From assembly GCA_020025055.1 (NCBI GenBank), contig JAHHST010000042.1:1-13062 (forward strand): a stretch of 13,062 nt of DNA, given 5' to 3'. This document shows, in pieces, positions 1 through 6,445 of the stretch (position 1 is its first letter; the number at the start of each line of letters is the position of its first letter). Below the pieces are notes generated by a model that worked only from the letters and a program-made list of their open reading frames with translations, did not search any database and was not told the origin of the DNA. This DNA is from Longicatena sp. (GTDB taxonomy: Bacteria > Bacillota_I > Bacilli_A > Erysipelotrichales > Erysipelotrichaceae). Position numbers and translations under genes: made by a program.

Positions 1-662
1 TTTCCTACATTAAATAAATTACCTTCTTTATGTAATTTATAATCTTCTCTTTTAAATTCTCCTTTTCCTGCTGGAGTCCAAGTTTTTCCATCCTTGCTTA
101 CATATAAATTATATTTTCCAATAGAACCATTTACTCCATATGCTTCTTCACGAAAACCTGGACGTTTTAAATATCCAAAAGATGAAACTTTTTGGACAGA
201 TCCTAAATTTATCTCTAAAGAGAATGGATGTTCTTTTTTTGTATATTCATCGATGGATGTATTTTTATCTCCATCAAATAATTTTGTAACATGTGTTTGA
301 TCAAATGCTACCCCAGCTTTATTTTTAATTGTTGCACTCCATCCCTTACGGTCTAATGCATGTACTGGGTTCACAATATTGGGCTTTTCTTCTTTTGATT
401 CATCCACTAAATGAATCGAAAAGTCTTGTGATCCTTCGCTAGGAGTAAAAGTTTCATTGATGCGCTTATTTTCAATTGACTTTGTTCCCCATTTTTTGTC
501 TTTTTTATTAAAAGTTCTTTTAATAAAATTGTTTCCAATTGTAACAGTATCGTTATTCTCTGTTACAACTACATCACCACCATTATCTTTTGCATAAATA
601 TTTTGCGGGACAATGGTAAATAACATCGATGTACTAAGTAAAATTTTAAATAGTCTATTCAT
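1..662 (-). CDS. Secreted glycoside hydrolase-like protein, N-terminal part (possible GH101; CBM32-like domain)
   Basis: Open reading frame of 220 codons that runs off the window edge, so the C-terminal part, including any catalytic domain, is missing. Start is the ATG at 662-660 with AAAGGAG 5 nt upstream. Residues 1-24 form a Sec signal peptide (basic Asn-Arg..Lys start, hydrophobic core, cleavage likely after IYA at 24). Residues 38-86 (DTVTIGNNFIKRTF ... PSEGSQDFSIHL) resemble the N-terminal beta-sandwich of large secreted glycosidases, notably GH101 endo-alpha-N-acetylgalactosaminidases. From about 104 a discoidin/F5-8C (CBM32-like) galactose-binding fold begins: RKGWSATI, LFDGDKNT at 128-135, then SLEINLGS and YNLYVSKDGKTW. 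Inferred role: extracellular or surface glycan (mucin O-glycan?) degradation. A perfect cre match upstream fits carbon-source control. Secretion and the binding-domain fold are well supported. The GH101 assignment rests on recalled similarity only and could be another CBM32-bearing glycosidase or a surface adhesin. Confidence 0.7.
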   Translation of the reverse strand, partial: MNRLFKILLSTSMLFTIVPQNIYAKDNGGDVVVTENNDTVTIGNNFIKRTFNKKDKKWGTKSIENKRINETFTPSEGSQDFSIHLVDESKEEKPNIVNPVHALDRKGWSATIKNKAGVAFDQTHVTKLFDGDKNTSIDEYTKKEHPFSLEINLGSVQKVSSFGYLKRPGFREEAYGVNGSIGKYNLYVSKDGKTWTPAGKGEFKREDYKLHKEGNLFNVG

Positions 663-714
663 ATAATCTCCTTTCTCAAAGTAAACCATAGCATATAAAT
701 ACATGATTTTTACT

Positions 715-730
715 TTGTTTGCGCTTACAT
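715..730 (-). promoter_or_regulatory. cre site (CcpA catabolite control element) upstream of the secreted glycosidase gene
   Basis: On the minus strand positions 730-715 read ATGTAAGCGCAAACAA. This matches the Firmicute cre consensus WTGNAARCGYWWWCAW at all 16 positions. It lies 53-68 nt upstream of the ATG at 662, where it would overlap the -35 region of a promoter whose -10 is perhaps TATGCT at 695-690. That position is typical for repression by CcpA/HPr-Ser-P. The promoter hexamers themselves are weak and uncertain. Confidence 0.75.
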
Positions 731-791
731 ATCTATATATATCATATTTTCATTAATAATGATTTGTATTAATTAATATATTTTTTATATG

Positions 792-823
792 TTTTAATTA
801 AAAAAAATGTTTTTTAATTAAAA
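792..823. repeat. 14-bp A/T inverted repeat with 4-nt loop
   Basis: The left arm TTTTAATTAAAAAA (792-805) is exactly complementary to the right arm TTTTTTAATTAAAA (810-823), separated by AATG. There is no G or C in the arms. As RNA it would be weak for its length and it has no GC-rich core, so a DNA-level role (curvature, protein binding) is more likely than a terminator. Each arm contains one of the four TTAATTAA octamers of this region. Confidence 0.6.
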
Positions 824-892
824 ATGTACAACAATTTAATTAAATTTTCCTATATTTAATAAACTCAACGCAATACACCTCAAACTTCCTAT

Positions 893-921
893 TTGACAAT
901 TGAAAAAAAGCATACAATAAT
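893..921 (+). promoter_or_regulatory. Sigma-A promoter for the aldehyde dehydrogenase gene
   Basis: Perfect -35 TTGACA at 893-898, a 17-nt spacer, and -10 AATAAT at 916-921 (5 of 6 to TATAAT). Transcription would start near 928, giving a leader of about 80 nt. The -10 lies inside the loop of the GCATACA/TGTATGC dyad. Confidence 0.75.
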
Positions 922-930
922 ACTGTATGC
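910..930. promoter_or_regulatory. Perfect 7-bp dyad over the -10 region (candidate operator)
   Basis: GCATACA (910-916) and TGTATGC (924-930) are exact inverse complements around a 7-nt centre that overlaps the -10 box. Placement across the -10 to +1 region is what a repressor operator would show. An alternative is a minus-strand terminator, because on that strand the hairpin is followed by seven T (909-903). No convergent gene ends here that would need one, and the stem has only three G-C pairs. Confidence 0.45.
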
Positions 931-1010
931 AAAGAATCTACATTCTACAACAATGCTTATAGATGTACTACAACTAAAAAAGATTTATAAAATAACTAGA
1001 AAGGAATATT

Positions 1011-2390
1011 ATGAACGAATTTGATATTAATAACTTAGTAACAAAACAAAGAAAATTTTTCCAAACAGGAAAAACTCTCTCTTTAAACTTTCGAATACAA
1101 GCACTTCAAACACTTCACGCTTCAATTCAGCTTCATGAGGATGATTTATATCAGGCTTTATATAAAGATTTAGGAAAAAGTCCTAGTGAGAGTTATATGT
1201 GTGAAATTGGTTTGGTATATAGTGAATTACACTATATGCTAAAACATATCAAAATATTCTCTAAAGAAAAAAAAGTTCGAACTCCTATTTCACAAGCAAT
1301 TTCTAAAAGTTATATCAAACCGACTCCAAAAGGCAATGTATTAATCATGAGTCCTTGGAACTATCCATTTTTATTAACTATGGATCCACTCATTGATGCT
1401 ATTGCAGCCGGCAATACAGTAATTTTAAAACCTAGCGCTTATGCTCCATATACTGCAAAGGTTATTGAGTGTATAATTAAAGAATCTTTTCCACAAAAAT
1501 ATGTAGGTATTGTTATGGGAGGAAGAAAGGAAAACCAATCACTCCTAAGCCAAAAATTTAATCACATCTTTTTTACAGGTTCTCAAGCCGTAGGAAAAGA
1601 AGTATTAAAAAAAGCAGCCAAAAATTTAACTCCTGTCACCTTAGAATTAGGTGGAAAAAGTCCTTGTATCGTGGATAAAACAGCAAATATAAAGTTAGCT
1701 GCGAAACGAATTGTTTTTGGTAAATTTTTAAATTGTGGCCAAACATGTGTTGCGCCTGATTACATCTATTGTGATCAAAGCATCATAAATGAATTCATAG
1801 AAGCTTTAATTAAGGAAATACAAAAACAATTTTCAAGTCAACCTTTACAAAATAAACTATATGGAAAAATTATAAATGAAAAACACTATAATAGACTTTG
1901 TAATTTATTAAATGAAAATCCTATTTTATATGGTGGAAAAACAGAAACATCCACATTAAAAATAGAACCTACTATTCTTTATCCTTGTACATGGGATCAT
2001 ACAATTATGAAAGAAGAGATTTTTGGACCATTATTGCCAATTTTAACTTATTCTTCAATTGATGAAGTCATTCCTTCTATTAATAATCATCCAACACCTC
2101 TTGCATTATATATTTTTTCAAATAACAAAAAAATTATTGATACAATCACTTCTGCCTGTCCTTATGGAGGTGGTTGCATCAATGATACCGTAATTCATTT
2201 AGCAACTCCTTACATGGGCTTTGGTGGCTTACAAGAGAGTGGTATAGGTAGCTATCATGGGAAAACAGGATTTGATACATTTACTCATTACAAAAGTATC
2301 ATTGATAAAAAAACTTGGTTTGATTTACCGATGCGATATCAACCATATTCAAAATTCCGCGATACATTTATCAAATTTTTCTTACGTTAA
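1011..2390 (+). CDS. NAD(P)-dependent aldehyde dehydrogenase (ALDH3/YwdH-like)
   Basis: 459-residue aldehyde dehydrogenase that oxidises an aldehyde to a carboxylate with NAD(P)+. Hallmarks in order: PWNYP at 115-119 with the oxyanion-hole Asn117; KPSA at 140-143 (cofactor-binding Lys140); FTGS at 188-191 (Rossmann turn); LELGG at 211-215 with general base Glu212; GQTCVAPDY at 243-251 with catalytic Cys246; EEIFGP at 335-340 contacting the nicotinamide ribose. The short N-terminus, the 459-aa length and a C-terminal basic/aromatic tail (RYQPYSKFRDTFIKFFLR) fit the class 3/fatty-aldehyde branch, so a medium- or long-chain or aromatic aldehyde is a plausible substrate (inference). The tail could touch the membrane. 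Start ATG has AAAGGA about 6 nt upstream. It stands alone with its own TTGACA promoter and a shared terminator downstream. All catalytic residues are intact. Confidence 0.93.
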   Translation: MNEFDINNLVTKQRKFFQTGKTLSLNFRIQALQTLHASIQLHEDDLYQALYKDLGKSPSESYMCEIGLVYSELHYMLKHIKIFSKEKKVRTPISQAISKSYIKPTPKGNVLIMSPWNYPFLLTMDPLIDAIAAGNTVILKPSAYAPYTAKVIECIIKESFPQKYVGIVMGGRKENQSLLSQKFNHIFFTGSQAVGKEVLKKAAKNLTPVTLELGGKSPCIVDKTANIKLAAKRIVFGKFLNCGQTCVAPDYIYCDQSIINEFIEALIKEIQKQFSSQPLQNKLYGKIINEKHYNRLCNLLNENPILYGGKTETSTLKIEPTILYPCTWDHTIMKEEIFGPLLPILTYSSIDEVIPSINNHPTPLALYIFSNNKKIIDTITSACPYGGGCINDTVIHLATPYMGFGGLQESGIGSYHGKTGFDTFTHYKSIIDKKTWFDLPMRYQPYSKFRDTFIKFFLR

Positions 2391-2520
2391 TATAGATTGC
2401 CTAGTTTTATAATGAGTTCCATGCCTTAATAAAGATAAATGAGATGTTATTTCTTGTTTTCATTTTTTGATATTTACTAGAATTAAATTTAAATACTATT
2501 TTATAAGCTATTATTTTCTT

Positions 2521-2561
2521 AAAAAAAGCTTCGTACTATGGTTTCCCATAATACGAAGTTT
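2521..2561. terminator. Bidirectional rho-independent terminator between ALDH and MATE genes
   Basis: Arms 2529-2541 and 2546-2558 form a 13-bp stem around a 4-nt loop. As minus-strand RNA the loop is GAAA (GNRA type), the one non-Watson-Crick position is a U-G wobble, and the stem is followed by seven U (2527-2521). As plus-strand RNA that position is a C-A mismatch, and the tail is TTTTTATTTTT from 2559. It starts just after the MATE stop codon and about 140 nt after the ALDH stop, so it serves mainly the MATE gene and closes both. Confidence 0.85.
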
Positions 2562-3923
2562 TTATTTTTCTAATTCATATTGCTTATGAAATTTCTTCAT
2601 AAATAATATAAATAATACGACTAATATTACCCCTTTAAATACAGATGACAAACTAATACTCCACCAAACTCCATTTAATTGTAATACCGTGTTTCCTAAT
2701 AGAAGTGCCATCGGTATACGCATTGCAGTAAATACAATACTAACAATTGATGGAGGTAATGTTTTTCCATAAGCAGAAAATGCTCCTGAAGTTAAAATTT
2801 CTATACACATAAAAAATTGTGAATAGCCAAGAATACGTAAATAATCAACTCCTAAAGGAATAATCTCTGCTTCATTGATAAAGATTTTAAATATCGGTGC
2901 TGGTAAAAATACCAATATACATGTTGTGAAAACTCCCCATGCCATCATTACCTTTAAAGCTGTAAGATACCCTTCTTTTGAACGATGATATTGCTTTGCA
3001 CCATAATTCTGTGCAATAAAAGAACTTGTAGCAGCAGCAAATCCATCAGCTGCCATATAAGAAATTGATTCTACTTGAATTCCTACTTTTTGTACTGCAA
3101 TCGCCATTTCTCCCCATGTAGCAATAATTCTTCCTATGGTCATAGAAATACCTGTAAACATAATTCCTTGAATAGACGCAGGCATACCTATTTTGGTAAT
3201 CGACAATAATATATCTTTTTCAAGAGGTCTAAAAAAATGCATTTTACTAAACACTTGTTCATCTTTTTTCATATAATTCATATATAATAAACAAACTATA
3301 AACTGTGCAAAAACAGTTGCAACCGCTGCACCTAACACTCCCATTTTGGGAATACCACCAATTCCAAAAATTAAAACAGGGTCTAAAACAAGATTAATCA
3401 ATAAGCCAATCGTACTAATTTTAAATGGAGTTTTACTATTTCCAGTAGCTGTTATAAGTGCTGTACATATAGGATTTATAAAGTTAAAAATAATAAAAGC
3501 ACCCATAATAAATAAATATGTTTGCGCTTCACCAATAACTTGAGAATTCGTAAATTTAAAAAAACCAATCAACCCTTCTTTACATAAACAAACTATAACT
3601 CCATAAACGATGGATAATAAAACTCCCATTTGTAATGCATTACAAGCATAACGAGCAGCCTTTTCTTTTTGATTTGCACCATATGCATGTGCAACATTTA
3701 CTTGTCCACCAACACGTAAAAAAGCACATACCCCATTTGCTAAATTCACAAACATTCCTGCCGCACCAACTGCCGCAACAGAATTACTCCCCATTTTTCC
3801 AATCCATATCATATCTGTCATATTATAAGCCATTTGTAATAACGATGTAGCCATAATTGGTAACGACAACATAATCAACGCATGTAATATATTCCCCTTC
3901 AATAAATCTGTTCTTGCATTCAT
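2562..3923 (-). CDS. MATE-family multidrug/cation efflux transporter
   Basis: 453-residue polytopic membrane protein with about 12 hydrophobic segments, the usual length and topology of MATE (NorM/DinF/MepA-type) antiporters, which export cationic drugs in exchange for Na+ or H+. Family signatures: near the N-terminus LSLPIMATSLLQMAYNMTDM, followed by GSNSVAAVGAAG; the first half ends in a small-residue-rich loop, and the repeat begins again around KIGMPASIQGIM, a copy of the N-terminal pattern. Substrate cannot be told from sequence. Start: a TTG in frame lies at 3935, but the ATG at 3923 has GAGGG exactly 5 nt upstream (3933-3929), so it is preferred. The gene is monocistronic, with a good promoter (3957-3985) and a terminator right after the stop. 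Confidence 0.93.
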   Translation of the reverse strand: MNARTDLLKGNILHALIMLSLPIMATSLLQMAYNMTDMIWIGKMGSNSVAAVGAAGMFVNLANGVCAFLRVGGQVNVAHAYGANQKEKAARYACNALQMGVLLSIVYGVIVCLCKEGLIGFFKFTNSQVIGEAQTYLFIMGAFIIFNFINPICTALITATGNSKTPFKISTIGLLINLVLDPVLIFGIGGIPKMGVLGAAVATVFAQFIVCLLYMNYMKKDEQVFSKMHFFRPLEKDILLSITKIGMPASIQGIMFTGISMTIGRIIATWGEMAIAVQKVGIQVESISYMAADGFAAATSSFIAQNYGAKQYHRSKEGYLTALKVMMAWGVFTTCILVFLPAPIFKIFINEAEIIPLGVDYLRILGYSQFFMCIEILTSGAFSAYGKTLPPSIVSIVFTAMRIPMALLLGNTVLQLNGVWWSISLSSVFKGVILVVLFILFMKKFHKQYELEK

Positions 3924-3928
3924 ATAAT

Positions 3929-3933
3929 CCCTC
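3929..3933 (-). promoter_or_regulatory. Ribosome-binding site that fixes the MATE start
   Basis: GAGGG on the minus strand, 5 nt before the ATG at 3923. The longer TTG-initiated reading frame would place this motif inside the coding sequence and has no good site of its own. Confidence 0.75.
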
Positions 3934-3956
3934 AAATCTTTCTTTTCTAAGGATTT

Positions 3957-3985
3957 ATTTTAACATTGTTTTTTTACTTTTTCAA
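3957..3985 (-). promoter_or_regulatory. Sigma-A promoter of the MATE gene
   Basis: On the minus strand: -35 TTGAAA (3985-3980), 17-nt spacer, -10 TAAAAT (3962-3957) with an extended TG (TGTTAAAAT). The start would be near 3950, leaving a short leader of about 27 nt. The same 12-mer TGTTAAAATAAA occurs at the amidohydrolase promoter. Confidence 0.75.
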
Positions 3986-4127
3986 AATAAATTTATACTT
4001 ATTGACTGCATTCTAGTTTTATATAAATTCTTACATTTATAATAAAAAAGCATAGGTTGACAGCTTTATCCTAACGAAATGATTAGTATAAATTTTCTAC
4101 CTACACTTTAAAATTTTTAATTATTTG

Positions 4128-4163
4128 ATCGTAAACATTATTAATTAATAATATCACTACGAT
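4128..4163. repeat. AT-rich hairpin just downstream of the amidohydrolase gene
   Basis: A 16-bp perfect palindrome (ATTATTAATTAATAAT, 4137-4152) is flanked by a second inverted pair, ATCGTA (4128-4133) and TACGAT (4158-4163), with unequal internal loops of 3 and 5 nt. It begins about 16 nt past the TAG stop of the minus-strand amidohydrolase gene. No U-run follows on that strand, so it is not a classical terminator. It may be an mRNA 3'-end stabilising structure or a DNA-binding site. Confidence 0.45.
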
Positions 4164-4178
4164 AAATATATTTTATTA

Positions 4179-5333
4179 CTAATTTTTTTTATAAACAATT
4201 TTTCCCTCTACAATTGTCATATATGCATCTCCACCAATTGTAGTTAGAGGATCTGCATTCCATATAACAACATCTCCATCTTTTCCAGGTTCTAAACTAC
4301 CGACACGATCACCGATACCAGTTTGGACTGCTGGATTAATTGTGATGGCATGCCAAGCTTCTTCCATTTCAAGACCTGCATTAGCTGCAAGACCTGCACA
4401 CATTGGAAGATATTGTAAAGGAATGACTGGCGCATCTGTAATAATACTAATTGGAACACCTGCCTTATGTAAAACGGCCGGAGTTTCAAAACTCTTATTT
4501 TGTAATTCAATTTTAGATTTACCACCTAACGTTGGACCAACAAAAGCACAAACTCCTTCTTCTGCCAATTCATCCGCAATACATGTACCATCTGTGCAAT
4601 GATCCAACGTTAATTGTAATCCAAATTCTTTTGCAATACGAATCGCTGTTAAAATATCATCAGAACGATGTGCATGAACCTTTAAAGGTATTTCTTTTTT
4701 CATTACAGGAATCATAGACTCCAATTTCATATCAAATGCTGGATTTTTACCAGACTCTTTGTCTTCTAAATAACGACGAGATTTAAAAAGTAATTCTCGT
4801 AATAAAGCTGCTATCCCCATACGTGTCATTGGACTTTTTTTAGCATTCTGACCATAACATCTTTTTGGGTTCTCTCCAAAAGCACACTTCATTGCCAACG
4901 GAGCTTTTACAATCATTTTATCTACACGTTTTCCAGCAAGTTTAATGGCAGCAAATGTGCCTCCTACAACATTCGCACTTCCAGGACCTGTACAAGCAGT
5001 TGTAACACCTCCTTGTAATGCTAGCCCAAAAGCCTCATCCATAGGATAAATAGAGTCTATAGCTCGCATCTCCGGTGTTAAAGGATCAACGATTTCATTA
5101 TAATCGTTTCCTTCCCATCCATTTCCTTCATTATCTAACCCGATATGACAGTGTGCCTCAACACAACCTGGTGTAACAAGCTTTCCTTGCGCATCAATTA
5201 CTTCTGTTCCTTCGGGTACAGAAATATTTTGACCGACTTCAACAATTTTTCCATTATCACCAATAAGCACACATCCACATTCTAAATCAGGTCCAACCAT
5301 AGGTTTAATATATCCATTTTTTATTAAAAGCAT
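4179..5333 (-). CDS. Amidohydrolase, imidazolonepropionase-like (COG1228 type)
   Basis: 384-residue metal-dependent hydrolase of the amidohydrolase superfamily. A small beta-sandwich at the N-terminus (about 1-55) and at the end (VGSLEPGKDGDVVIWNADPL, 345-363) encloses a TIM barrel. Metal-ligand candidates: His61 and His63 in the EAHCHIG motif, His220/His222 in KVHAHRSDD, His245 in LDHCTDG, and the catalytic Asp300 in IITDAP. No clear carboxylated-lysine site stands out. The closest familiar relatives are imidazolonepropionases and uncharacterised Firmicute amidohydrolases. No histidine-degradation gene is nearby, so HutI activity is doubtful and the substrate (a cyclic amide, or a dipeptide-like compound) is open. 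Start: ATG at 5339 has AGAAGGA immediately adjacent, with no spacing. The ATG two codons on, at 5333, sits 6 nt from it and is preferred. It appears monocistronic, bounded by the transketolase terminator upstream and its own promoter. Confidence 0.88.
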   Translation of the reverse strand: MLLIKNGYIKPMVGPDLECGCVLIGDNGKIVEVGQNISVPEGTEVIDAQGKLVTPGCVEAHCHIGLDNEGNGWEGNDYNEIVDPLTPEMRAIDSIYPMDEAFGLALQGGVTTACTGPGSANVVGGTFAAIKLAGKRVDKMIVKAPLAMKCAFGENPKRCYGQNAKKSPMTRMGIAALLRELLFKSRRYLEDKESGKNPAFDMKLESMIPVMKKEIPLKVHAHRSDDILTAIRIAKEFGLQLTLDHCTDGTCIADELAEEGVCAFVGPTLGGKSKIELQNKSFETPAVLHKAGVPISIITDAPVIPLQYLPMCAGLAANAGLEMEEAWHAITINPAVQTGIGDRVGSLEPGKDGDVVIWNADPLTTIGGDAYMTIVEGKIVYKKN

Positions 5334-5339
5334 CTTCAT

Positions 5340-5346
5340 TCCTTCT
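5340..5346 (-). promoter_or_regulatory. Ribosome-binding site that decides the amidohydrolase start
   Basis: AGAAGGA on the minus strand touches the ATG at 5339 but is 6 nt from the ATG at 5333. Normal spacing therefore favours the second start, shortening the protein by two residues. Confidence 0.6.
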
Positions 5347-5360
5347 TTCTAATGCATTTT

Positions 5361-5369
5361 ATTTTAACA
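5361..5369 (-). promoter_or_regulatory. Extended -10 promoter of the amidohydrolase gene
   Basis: TGTTAAAAT on the minus strand (TG-N-TAAAAT, hexamer at 5366-5361) about 22 nt before the start region. No good -35 is found at 16-18 nt spacing, so it would rely on the extended -10. The sequence is identical over 12 nt (TGTTAAAATAAA) to the MATE promoter. Confidence 0.5.
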
Positions 5370-5484
5370 TATCTAACTTAACTTTAACATCTCAATATTT
5401 CCTAATATCTTTATTTTCATAGTTACATAATTATTTTTCATATATGTGTGTATAGATGCTTATACAAAAATTTATAAAGCATAC

Positions 5485-5519
5485 AAAAAACCGATATTAG
5501 TTTTACCTAACATCGGTTT
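5485..5519 (-). terminator. Rho-independent terminator of the transketolase operon
   Basis: Thirteen-bp stem with arms 5507-5519 and 5488-5500 and a 6-nt loop. On the minus strand one pair is a G-U wobble (C-A on the plus strand), and the stem runs into six U (5490-5485). It starts 6 nt after the stop codon of the C-terminal transketolase gene. Confidence 0.85.
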
Positions 5520-5524
5520 CTATA

Positions 5525-6445
5525 TTATTTTTCTAAAACTGCATTTACAATATCTTTTGCTGTTAAGCCATATTTTTCAAGTAATTCATCTGGATTTCCA
5601 CTTTCTCCAAACACATCTTGAACACCAATCATTTTTACTTTTCTTGGAGCATATTTGCTTAATGTTTCAGCTACTGCACTTCCTAAACCACCAACAACAC
5701 TGTGTTCTTCGCAAGTAACAAATAAATCATGTGTTTTTGCTAATTCTACTAACAACTCTTTATCAATAGGTTTAATCGTATGCATATCTACAACAGTTAC
5801 ATTATAACCTTTTTCTTTTAATTCATCATAAGCTTTTAAAGCAGATTCAACCATAATACCACATGCAATGATGGCAACATCTTTTCCTTGACGAACAACA
5901 TTACCTTTTCCAATTTCATATTCTAAATTATCATCATATACAGTTTCCACAGCACTTCTACCTAAACGTACATAACAAGGTCCTTCATATGCTGCAACTG
6001 CACGAATTGCTTTTTCAGTTTCCTTAGCATCTGCTGGACAAATTACTGTCATTCCTGGAATTCCACGCATCAATGATAAATCTTCTATACATTGGTGACT
6101 TGCACCATCTGCACCTACTGTTAATCCAGCATGAGATGCACAAATTTTCACATTTAATCTAGGATATCCAATAGAGTTACGAATTTGTTCATATGCTCTA
6201 CCTGTTGCAAACATTGCAAAACTAGATGCAAATACAGTATTTCCACTTGCTGCAAGACCAGCAGCAACTCCCATCATATTTCCTTCAGCAATTCCCATAT
6301 TATAATGTTGATTTGGACGTACTTTCTTTACATCTCCTGATTTTGTTGAACCAGAAAGGTCTGCATCTAAAACAATAATATTTTCGTTTTCTTCTGCTAA
6401 AGCAGCTAACGTTTTTCCATATGCTTGACGAGTAGCAATTTTCAT
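5525..6445 (-). CDS. Transketolase, C-terminal subunit (split enzyme)
   Basis: 306 residues covering the pyrimidine-binding and C-terminal domains of transketolase. With the upstream N-terminal subunit it would transfer two-carbon ketol units between sugar phosphates in the non-oxidative pentose phosphate pathway (cytosol, thiamine diphosphate). Visible signatures: NMGIAEGNM at 49-57, where Glu54 activates the thiazolium by contacting N1' of the cofactor; SSFAMFATGRAYEQIR at 74-89; HAGLTVGADGASHQ at 105-118; ICPAD at 135-139; a C-terminal domain from about 185 with TCEEHSVVGGLGSAVAE at 244-260. Start ATG overlaps the upstream stop (TAATG), with GGAGGG 9 nt upstream inside the preceding gene, so expression is translationally coupled and stoichiometric. 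The split form is normal in many Firmicutes and archaea; it is not a broken full-length gene. Confidence 0.95.
   Translation of the reverse strand: MKIATRQAYGKTLAALAEENENIIVLDADLSGSTKSGDVKKVRPNQHYNMGIAEGNMMGVAAGLAASGNTVFASSFAMFATGRAYEQIRNSIGYPRLNVKICASHAGLTVGADGASHQCIEDLSLMRGIPGMTVICPADAKETEKAIRAVAAYEGPCYVRLGRSAVETVYDDNLEYEIGKGNVVRQGKDVAIIACGIMVESALKAYDELKEKGYNVTVVDMHTIKPIDKELLVELAKTHDLFVTCEEHSVVGGLGSAVAETLSKYAPRKVKMIGVQDVFGESGNPDELLEKYGLTAKDIVNAVLEK

Larger units (their letters stand above)
663..1010. other. Divergent AT-rich intergenic region between glycosidase and aldehyde dehydrogenase genes
   Basis: 348 bp with no gene in it. It holds the cre site (715-730), four TTAATTAA octamers (769-776, 794-801, 814-821, 836-843), an all-A/T perfect inverted repeat with 14-bp arms (792-805 and 810-823, loop AATG), and the forward promoter with overlapping dyad (893-930). 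The stretch 740-860 is almost pure A/T with A and T tracts, so it is probably intrinsically curved. Confidence 0.7.

Noticed and set aside
94..300. 68-codon plus-strand open frame
   Set aside because: It lies antisense to the secreted glycosidase gene, which has a start, ribosome site, signal peptide and recognisable domains; the plus-strand frame has no ribosome site and low-complexity content.
3924..3935. Four-codon N-terminal extension of the MATE protein from a TTG start
   Set aside because: It would include its own best ribosome site; the ATG at 3923 has correct spacing.
4057..4062. Perfect TTGACA on the plus strand, suggesting an antisense promoter towards the amidohydrolase gene
   Set aside because: No acceptable -10 at 16-18 nt (TGATTA/GATTAG only), and no plus-strand gene follows.
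4044..4067. AAAGC/GCTTT hairpin with a T-run on the minus strand as an amidohydrolase terminator
   Set aside because: Only five base pairs around an 11-nt loop and over 100 nt from the stop codon; too weak to call.
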